Assembly: GCA_003223065.1 (NCBI GenBank)
Contig: QHXU01000129.1
Coordinates: forward strand, 1-7,065
Length of the DNA stretch: 7,065 nt
Origin: Acidobacteriota bacterium
Lineage (GTDB): Bacteria > Acidobacteriota > Terriglobia > Bryobacterales > Bryobacteraceae
Direction: 5' to 3'
In this document: piece after piece, positions 1-5,290 of the stretch
Layout: every line of letters starts with the position of its first letter
Position numbering within the stretch: the first letter of the stretch is position 1
The notes under the pieces: generated by a model
Databases searched by the model: none
What the model was told of the DNA's origin: nothing
The model's input: the letters and a program-made list of their open reading frames with translations, nothing else
Program-made: the position numbers and the translations under genes

Positions 1-2
1 CT

Positions 3-122
3 CTGCGTACGGCATGGAAGCTACGGATCGAGAAGAACGCAAAGAGCGGCGAAAAGAAGCGCGCTCCGGCGGGGCGCGCCGGAGTAACAAAGAACATTGG
101 AAAGAAACGAGGCGCTCGCTGA
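3..122 (+). CDS. Possible C-terminal tail of an upstream gene (5' end outside the window)
   Basis: The frame beginning at base 3 is open from the window edge to a TGA at 120-122 and encodes about 39 residues. They are very rich in Lys, Arg and Gly and end in KKRGAR. Such basic tails occur at the C-termini of many RNA-binding proteins, but no domain is visible and I do not recognise a family. The stop lies six bases before the ATG of the next gene, a spacing that would suit an operon. The case is weak: the other two forward frames are also open for much of this stretch (to 87 and to 235), and the inverted repeat at 64-84 falls inside it. It may simply be intergenic DNA. Confidence 0.25.
   Translation: MRTAWKLRIEKNAKSGEKKRAPAGRAGVTKNIGKKRGAR
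64..84. repeat. GC-rich inverted repeat (8-bp stem, 5-nt loop)
   Basis: CTCCGGCG at 64-71 is followed by its exact reverse complement CGCCGGAG at 77-84, with a five-base loop. On the + strand no T tract follows, so it is not a standard intrinsic terminator in that direction. On the - strand the hairpin is followed by a T-rich stretch (CGCGCTTCTTTT), so it could be a weak terminator for leftward transcription or simply a stable mRNA structure. It lies 45 bases upstream of the first complete gene. Confidence 0.4.
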
Positions 123-128
123 GACTGA

Positions 129-578
129 ATGCATTTGCACGTACGCATCATTGTTGGATTGCTCGCGTGCGGCCTTCTGGTCTCTGCGCAATCCTGGGAC
201 ACGTTGCGACGTCTCAACCCCGGCGATCGCGTTAAGGTTCGCGACGTGAGCGGGCAGGAGCACAAGGGCGCATTCGTGAGCCTTTCAGCCGATAACATCT
301 CCATTACAACAGGGAAGAGTGAAATGGCGATCGAGCGCTCCCGTGTTCGCCGGGTGGAACTCCGTAGCGGCTCGCGCCGGGCGCGGAATGCGATGATTGG
401 CGCGGGGATCGGGTTTGCCATAGGCCTGATCGTGGATCAGACGGCCGGCGCTTACTTCCGCAACGAATTCAGCGAGGGCAGCGGTGCGCGTGCAATCACA
501 TACATAGCGCCGACCGCGCTTTTCGGCGGCGTCGGCGGGGCCTTCCCGGCATACCGGACGGTCTATCGCGCGCCCTGA
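129..578 (+). CDS. Small secreted or membrane-anchored protein with Gly-zipper segment, function unknown
   Basis: This 149-residue protein has a hydrophobic N-terminal segment (residues 5-19) and a likely signal peptidase I site after VSA (20/21). Residues 28-78 alternate as in a small beta-barrel (GDRVKVRDVSGQEHKGAFVSL), resembling an Sm/SH3-like fold. A basic stretch SRRARN (82-87) then leads into a Gly-zipper hydrophobic segment, IGAGIGFAIGLIVD (90-103). A second Gly-rich stretch (131-139) precedes the C-terminal RTVYRAP. I have seen this general layout in acidobacterial hypothetical proteins but know no function or gene name. The ATG at 129 was chosen because it starts directly before the signal peptide; the Shine-Dalgarno is poor (GAGA at 121-124). 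The gene ends 48 bases before the GTG start of the haem gene, so co-transcription is possible but not shown. C14 sits in LLAC, but that is a poor lipobox. Confidence 0.8.
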   Translation: MHLHVRIIVGLLACGLLVSAQSWDTLRRLNPGDRVKVRDVSGQEHKGAFVSLSADNISITTGKSEMAIERSRVRRVELRSGSRRARNAMIGAGIGFAIGLIVDQTAGAYFRNEFSEGSGARAITYIAPTALFGGVGGAFPAYRTVYRAP

Positions 579-588
579 AAGCCTCGCA

Positions 589-617
589 TTCCGATACACC
601 ATCAATTGCAATATAAT
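589..617 (+). promoter_or_regulatory. Candidate sigma-70 promoter upstream of the haem protein gene
   Basis: A perfect -10 hexamer TATAAT lies at 612-617. With the optimal 17-bp spacer, the -35 position (589-594) reads TTCCGA, matching TTGACA at only three of six bases. Transcription would begin near 623-626, at or next to the GTG at 627, giving a leaderless or nearly leaderless mRNA. It would also exclude the TTG at 606 as the start on that transcript. The -10 may be a chance match in an AT-rich patch, and transcription may instead read through from the preceding gene. Confidence 0.3.
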
Positions 618-626
618 CAGGCTACT

Positions 627-3224
627 GTGGCACGCCGCTCCTTGTGCTTCGCTCTCGTGGCGATTGCCGCGGCATCGGCCGACGCCGCGGGCCGGCAAGT
701 TTCGTTTTCCAAGGACATTCAGCCTATTTTTCAGGCAAGTTGCTGGACCTGCCATGGTGCGGTCCTGCAATTATCGAAGCTGGATCTGCGTACGCGCGAG
801 TCGGCGCTCAAAGGCGGGGAGCACGGGTCGGTCTTGGTACCAGGGAAGGCCGACCGCAGCCGTTTGTACCGGCTCGTCGCCGGGATCGAAAAGCCGGGGA
901 TGCCGAAGAATGGCAAGCTCACGCCGGAACAGGTAGAGACTATCAAGCTGTGGATCGACCAAGGCGCACAGTGGGACGCAGCGGCGGCGCCAGCCTCCGC
1001 TAACGTCGCTTCCGCTCTTGGTACGGATAAGCCTCTCCCGCCCGAAGCGCGCAACTGGTGGGCGTTCAAGAAGCCTGTTCGCCCTGCGGTTCCGGTTACG
1101 TCGATCGAGCGCCTGAACCGCAATCCCGTGGACGCGTTCCTCGCGAGGGCCATGGAATCAAACGGCGTGAAGCCGGCGCCGCCGGCCGACCGGCAGACGC
1201 TGCTACGCCGGGCTTACATGGACCTGATAGGTTTGCCGCCCACGCTCGCGCAGTCGGAAGAACTCTTGAATGATCACTCGCCTGATGCCTGGGAGAAACT
1301 CATCGATCGCTTGCTTGCTTCGCCCCACTATGGCGAGCGTTGGGGCAGGCACTGGCTCGACGTCGCGCGTTACGCGGATTCGAACGGCTTCGAACACGAT
1401 TTCGACCGCCCGAATGCCTGGCGCTATCGCGATTACGTGATCCGCTCGTTCAATCAGGACAAACCGTATAACGAATTTCTGCGAGAGCAGATCGCCGGTG
1501 ACGAGCTGGATCCGGTTACCAAGGACGGTCTGATCGCCACGGGCTTTCTACGCAATTACGCCAAAGTGGGATACCGTGAAAAGTACAATCCGGAGTTTCG
1601 ATATGAATATCTGGATGACATGATCGCCACCACTGGGCGGGGCATTTTGGGCCTGACCGTGCAATGCGCACGATGCCACGACCATAAGTTCGATCCGATT
1701 CCCCAGACTGACTATTACCGGATGCAGTCCTCGCTGTTTGGCTATGTAGAGGTTGATCACCCGCTGACCTCTCCGGGAGAAGCGCAGGCGTATGAAACAA
1801 AAACCGCGGAAATCAACGCCCGAGTGAATGAGATACGGGGGAAAATCCGCGCGCTCGAACAGCCGTATCGCGATATCCTGCTGCCTGCGAAATATAAGAA
1901 GTTCCCGCAGAATGTTCAAGACGCGATAGCCATACCCGAAGAGAAGCGGACGCCCGGCCAACAGCTTCTGGCCTCGCAAGTGATTCGAACCGTTTCGGTA
2001 TCGAACGCCGAAATCGAACGCATCATGAAGCCGGAAGACCTGGCCGAGAAACGCCGGCTCAGCGAACAGGTCGCTGCTATCGAGAAGGAGCGCCCCAAGC
2101 CGATCCCGGTTGCCATGGGCGTGACCGATGGGGACTATCGTTTCACTCCCGATGGGCCTGGCGATGAGCCTGCGCCCGGCAAGGGCGTCAAGCGCGAAGC
2201 GATCGAGGGCAGCTTTTTGCATCGCGGTCCAGGCCGGTATCAAGCGCCTCCATCGTACTTTCTCGTTCGCGGCGACGTGAACAGCCCGGGCCCGGAAATG
2301 AAGCCCGGGTTCGTGAGTGTGATCACATACGGCAATCCGCCGGTCGAACTGCCCCCAGCCTCAGGCCACACCTCCGGACGCAGGCGCGCGATGGCGGAAT
2401 GGCTGGTGTCGCCTGATAATCCCTTGACGGCGCGGGTAATCGTCAATCGGATCTGGCATCATCATTTCGGCCGAGGCATCGTCGCGACGCTCGATAACTT
2501 CGGCAAAATGGGCGAGCTGCCCACACACCCTGAACTGCTCGACTGGCTGGCGCTCGAGTTCGTCAATCGTGGGTGGAGTATCAAGTCGATGCACCGGCTT
2601 CTGATGACGTCGGAAGCCTACAAGATGAAGTCGCAATTCAATGACGAGTCGAACATGACGAAAGATCCGGAAGACCGCCTGTGCTGGCGCTTCCGAATCC
2701 AGCGGGTCGACGCCGAAATCCTTCGCGATTCGATCCTGGCCGTGAGCGGGTCTCTCAATACGGAAATGTTCGGCCGGCCGGTTTTTCCAAAGCTTCAACC
2801 GGAGTTTTTTGCGCAGACGAAAGAGGGCATCTGGCTGGACCGGGAGGAGGGGCCCGAGGTATGGCGGAGGAGCGTCTACATATACCGTAAGCGCGGGCTG
2901 CCTTTTCCGCTGCTCGATGTTTTCGACTTGCCCAACCAAAACATATCCTGTGGCGCACGCAATGTGTCCAATGTTCCGACGCAGGCCCTGGCGTTGATGA
3001 ACGACGAGTTCGTCCTGAGGCAGGCACATTTGTTTGCGAACCGTCTGGAGGAATCCGCCCCGGGGGACCGTCAGAAGCAAGTGGAGTTGGGATACCGGCT
3101 GGCTCTGAACCGGCCGCCGGAACCGGAAGAACGCAAGCTCGCGATCGAGTTCCTGGCGCAGCACCAGCTCGTCGATTTTGCGCATGTCCTGTTCAACCTG
3201 AACGAGTTTCTGTACGTGAGGTGA
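627..3224 (+). CDS. PSCyt1-DUF1549-DUF1553 family secreted c-type cytochrome (two CxxCH sites)
   Basis: The open frame runs from a TTG at 606 (872 residues). I prefer GTG 627 (865 residues) because it has an AGG five bases upstream and places ARRS directly before the signal-peptide core. Numbering here is from the TTG. After a Sec signal (to about 28) comes a planctomycete-type cytochrome c domain (about 34-120) with haem site CWTCH at 46-50 and a probable axial Met at 99 in KPGMPKNGKL. DUF1549 (about 170-385) contains PHYGERWGRHWLDVARYADS and a second haem site, CARCHDHKFDP, at 354-364. A linker with charged helices (395-430, 480-498) and a conserved RGD.NSPG stretch (555-561) follows. DUF1553 (about 590-860) contains NPLTARVIVNRIWHHHFG, VPTQALALMN and the typical ending NEFLYVR. 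Length and domain order are normal for the family. The protein should act outside the cytoplasm. Its reaction is unknown; electron transfer is inferred from the haem motifs. It is coupled to the DUF1501 gene three bases downstream. Confidence 0.95.
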   Translation: MARRSLCFALVAIAAASADAAGRQVSFSKDIQPIFQASCWTCHGAVLQLSKLDLRTRESALKGGEHGSVLVPGKADRSRLYRLVAGIEKPGMPKNGKLTPEQVETIKLWIDQGAQWDAAAAPASANVASALGTDKPLPPEARNWWAFKKPVRPAVPVTSIERLNRNPVDAFLARAMESNGVKPAPPADRQTLLRRAYMDLIGLPPTLAQSEELLNDHSPDAWEKLIDRLLASPHYGERWGRHWLDVARYADSNGFEHDFDRPNAWRYRDYVIRSFNQDKPYNEFLREQIAGDELDPVTKDGLIATGFLRNYAKVGYREKYNPEFRYEYLDDMIATTGRGILGLTVQCARCHDHKFDPIPQTDYYRMQSSLFGYVEVDHPLTSPGEAQAYETKTAEINARVNEIRGKIRALEQPYRDILLPAKYKKFPQNVQDAIAIPEEKRTPGQQLLASQVIRTVSVSNAEIERIMKPEDLAEKRRLSEQVAAIEKERPKPIPVAMGVTDGDYRFTPDGPGDEPAPGKGVKREAIEGSFLHRGPGRYQAPPSYFLVRGDVNSPGPEMKPGFVSVITYGNPPVELPPASGHTSGRRRAMAEWLVSPDNPLTARVIVNRIWHHHFGRGIVATLDNFGKMGELPTHPELLDWLALEFVNRGWSIKSMHRLLMTSEAYKMKSQFNDESNMTKDPEDRLCWRFRIQRVDAEILRDSILAVSGSLNTEMFGRPVFPKLQPEFFAQTKEGIWLDREEGPEVWRRSVYIYRKRGLPFPLLDVFDLPNQNISCGARNVSNVPTQALALMNDEFVLRQAHLFANRLEESAPGDRQKQVELGYRLALNRPPEPEERKLAIEFLAQHQLVDFAHVLFNLNEFLYVR

Positions 3225-3226
3225 GG
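3218..3226 (+). promoter_or_regulatory. Shine-Dalgarno of the DUF1501 gene, spanning the upstream stop codon
   Basis: GAGGTGAGG at 3218-3226 overlaps the TGA stop (3222-3224) of the cytochrome gene and immediately precedes the ATG at 3228. Its first half, GAGGTGA, is a strong anti-16S match with a three-base gap to the start. Stop and start are three bases apart, so a terminating ribosome sits on the next initiation site. That predicts translational coupling and near-fixed stoichiometry of the two proteins. Confidence 0.7.
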
Positions 3227-3227
3227 T

Positions 3228-4676
3228 ATGAAGCGTTTCCGGTCGCGCCGCGAATTCCTGTTTGAAAGCGGCGGCGGTATCAGCGGACTCGCGCTGGCCT
3301 GGCTGCTCGATCAGGATGGTCTGCTGGCGTCAGACGACAGCGCTTGCTCGAACGCTCCCGCGGCGGCGAACCCGATGGCCCCTCGCAAGCCGCATTTCCC
3401 GCCGCGCGCGAAAAGCGTGATTTCCTTGTTTATGAGTGGCGGGGTCAGCCATGTGGATACATTCGATCCGAAGCCCGCGCTCGCGCGGTACGCAGGACAA
3501 CCGTTAACCGGGAAGGGCGACATCGTCGTGCGTCAGGGGAATCCGGGGCCCCTGATGCCGAGTCCATTCACGTTTCGCAAATTCGGCCAGAGCGGCATCG
3601 AAGTATCCGAGATTTTCCCGCACATCGCATCGCATGTCGACGAGATTGCGTTGATCCGTTCGATGTACAGCATGTCGAACGACCATGTGCAGGCGGTCTA
3701 TGCCCTGCAGAGCGGCGTGATTCGCATGGGCTACCCGTGCCTGGGTTCCTGGGTGACCTATGGACTCGGATCCGAAAACCAGAATCTGCCCGGATTTGTG
3801 GTCATCTATGATGCGCGCGGCGGCCCTCTCGGTGGTCCCTCTGACTGGAGTCAAGGATTTATGCCCGCGGCGTATCAGGGGACCGTCTTTAAGGCTTCCG
3901 GCACTCCTATCATCGATCTGAAACCTCCCGCCGGGGTAGCCCCTGAACAGGAGCGGGCGCGTCTTGACCTATTGATGAAGCTGAACGAGAGGGACGCCCA
4001 GAAGTACCCTGGCAATACCGAATTGACAGCCAGAATCAGTTCCTATGAACTGGCCTACCGCATGCAGAGTTGCGCGCCCGAGGTCGTGGATATCGAAAAC
4101 GAATCGGAAGCGACACGAAAACTTTATGGTATCGGCGATCCGGTGACCGAGCCTTTCGGGCGTCAATGCCTGATGGCGCGGCGGCTGGTGGAGCGGGGCG
4201 TCCGGTTTGTGCAGTTGTATCACGGCGGCATGGGCGTTCAGAACATCGATACCTGGGATGCTCATGAGAATGTGCAGGACAACCACAGCCGTCACGGCAA
4301 GGAAGCGGATTTGCCGATTTCAGGCTTGCTGACAGACCTGAAGGCTCGCGGCCTTCTAGACTCGACTCTGGTGATCTGGCAAGGCGAATTCGGCCGCATG
4401 CCGATTTCGCAGCGCGGCGTGGGTCGCGACCACAATCCCGGAGCCATGAGCATCTGGATGGCCGGCGCACGAATTCAGGGCGGGCAAGTGATCGGCTCGA
4501 GCGACGAGTTCGGCTACAAAGCGGCAGAACAGCCGATCTCGGTTCACGACTTCCATGCCACCGTTCTTCATTTACTGGGCATGGACCATACGAAGCTCAC
4601 CTACCGCTTCAACGGGCGGGATCTGCGGTTGACGGACGTATATGGCGAATTGATCCCGCAGATCGTGAAGACCTGA
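3228..4676 (+). CDS. DUF1501 family protein with twin-arginine signal (alkaline phosphatase/sulfatase-like fold)
   Basis: This 482-residue protein begins with a twin-arginine signal: SRREFL at 6-11 followed by a Gly/Ala/Leu core (15-27). It is therefore predicted to be exported folded, probably already carrying its metal. The family signatures are in order: FMSGGVSHVDTFDPKP (68-83), WDAHENVQDNHSRHG (343-357), GEFGRMP (386-392), GRDHNP (399-404) and a C-terminal block from SDEFGYKA to RFNGRDL. The Asp, His and Glu residues in these blocks (H75, D77, D80, D344, H346, E387, D401, H402) are candidate metal or active-site ligands by analogy with the alkaline phosphatase superfamily; this has not been tested. 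Length is normal for the family and no truncation is seen. Genes of this family usually sit next to PSCyt1-DUF1549-DUF1553 genes, as here. The substrate is unknown; sulfate or phosphate ester hydrolysis is only a fold-based guess. Confidence 0.95.
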   Translation: MKRFRSRREFLFESGGGISGLALAWLLDQDGLLASDDSACSNAPAAANPMAPRKPHFPPRAKSVISLFMSGGVSHVDTFDPKPALARYAGQPLTGKGDIVVRQGNPGPLMPSPFTFRKFGQSGIEVSEIFPHIASHVDEIALIRSMYSMSNDHVQAVYALQSGVIRMGYPCLGSWVTYGLGSENQNLPGFVVIYDARGGPLGGPSDWSQGFMPAAYQGTVFKASGTPIIDLKPPAGVAPEQERARLDLLMKLNERDAQKYPGNTELTARISSYELAYRMQSCAPEVVDIENESEATRKLYGIGDPVTEPFGRQCLMARRLVERGVRFVQLYHGGMGVQNIDTWDAHENVQDNHSRHGKEADLPISGLLTDLKARGLLDSTLVIWQGEFGRMPISQRGVGRDHNPGAMSIWMAGARIQGGQVIGSSDEFGYKAAEQPISVHDFHATVLHLLGMDHTKLTYRFNGRDLRLTDVYGELIPQIVKT

Positions 4677-4699
4677 CGGGTTTGCGAGGAGCGCCCAGC

Positions 4700-5134
4700 C
4701 TACTGCTTTTTAGCCTTGCCGCTTATAACAGAGGCGTCGCCTGAAGTGTTGTTAAGGATGAAATACTCCTCGCCTTCATCGACGATTACCGACTCGTGGG
4801 TGCTGACGCTCCCGTTGGATGCGTTCCAGGTATCGGACACCGTGCAGTCTGCACTTACCGAATAGGTACCCGTGAGCGTAAGCTGATTGTTGTTGCCGTT
4901 CAGTCTTACAGACAGTTTTCCGGCGCGGTTTCCCTTTCCGTCAAAAGTGAAGCGACCGACTGCGGCGAAGCTCCCGACCCCAATGACCGTTCCAGTGGCA
5001 TGCAAACCGTAGCTGCCGTTAAGCGTGGCGTTTGAGCAAGCTCCCGTGTGCTTGTCGTGGTCCTTTGCGCCAATGGGGAGGACAAGCGTAACCAATGCTA
5101 CTGCTGTCATGACGAAGCGATTCTTGAGCGACAT
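4700..5134 (-). CDS. Small secreted protein, acidobacterial type, function unknown
   Basis: The frame extends upstream to an ATG at 5191, but I start at the ATG at 5134 (144 residues). A strong Shine-Dalgarno, AAAGGAG (complement of 5144-5150), lies nine bases from it, while the in-frame ATG at 5143 overlaps that element. The start gives a clean Sec signal (MSLKNRF, then a hydrophobic core to about 20, cleavage near IGA/KD at 23). The mature part is Gly-, Asn-, Ser- and Thr-rich and probably all beta: LNGSYGLHATG (38-48), AVGRFTFDGKGN (58-69), LTGTYSVSADC (87-97). Two cysteines, C33 and C97, could form a disulfide after export. The pattern CxNxTLNGSYG...GRFTFDGxGN...TGTYxVxxDC is one I recognise from secreted acidobacterial proteins, with no known function. 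It is convergent with the DUF1501 gene and divergent from the permease gene. Confidence 0.85.
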   Translation of the reverse strand: MSLKNRFVMTAVALVTLVLPIGAKDHDKHTGACSNATLNGSYGLHATGTVIGVGSFAAVGRFTFDGKGNRAGKLSVRLNGNNNQLTLTGTYSVSADCTVSDTWNASNGSVSTHESVIVDEGEEYFILNNTSGDASVISGKAKKQ

Positions 5135-5143
5135 GTTTTTCAT

Positions 5144-5150
5144 CTCCTTT
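5144..5150 (-). promoter_or_regulatory. Shine-Dalgarno that decides the start of the small secreted protein
   Basis: Read on the - strand, AAAGGAG is followed by ATGAAAAAC and then a second ATG. The first ATG (5143) is one base from GGAG and too close for initiation; the second (5134) has the ideal nine-base gap. This fixes the N-terminus as MSLKNRF rather than MKNMSLK or the longer upstream extension. Confidence 0.7.
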
Positions 5151-5290
5151 CGATGGATAAGGTATGTCGGCTGCTTCCACTCGCGGGACACGCAATACCA
5201 GAATCGGACAGGCGGATACGCCTTCAGCCACGGCAGTCTCGCGCGCTACAGCATTTACTATTGGAAGCCGAGTTGCCATCGAGATCAGGT
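5151..5290. other. Divergent intergenic region between the secreted protein and the permease
   Basis: This non-coding stretch should hold the promoters of both flanking genes. No convincing -35/-10 pair is visible on either strand. The best + strand candidate -10 is TACTAT at 5256-5261, 29 bases before the permease ATG, but nothing resembling a -35 lies 17 bp upstream of it. I see no hairpin, operator-like palindrome or riboswitch. The open frames crossing it on both strands look like chance. Confidence 0.4.

Noticed and set aside
14..263. Open frames at 14-235 (+) and 21-263 (-)
   Set aside because: Both overlap the signal-peptide region of the better-supported gene at 129-578. Their composition is low-complexity Arg/Glu or shuffled, with no domain or ribosome binding site.
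2284..2309. Two GCCCGGG copies forming a possible hairpin
   Set aside because: They lie inside the conserved NSPGPEMKPGF coding stretch and are explained by Pro-Gly codons.
1548..3185. Long - strand open frames (231 and 274 codons) opposite the cytochrome gene
   Set aside because: They lie wholly antisense to a gene with unmistakable family motifs, have no recognisable domains, and arise from its GC-rich codon bias.
4732..4742. Palindrome AGGCG-T-CGCCT near the end of the small secreted gene
   Set aside because: A one-base centre cannot form a terminator loop, no T tract follows, and the sequence is coding on the - strand.
4700..5191. The longer - strand start at 5191 for the small secreted protein
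   Set aside because: It would put 19 mostly polar residues before the signal peptide and ignore the strong Shine-Dalgarno that fits the ATG at 5134.
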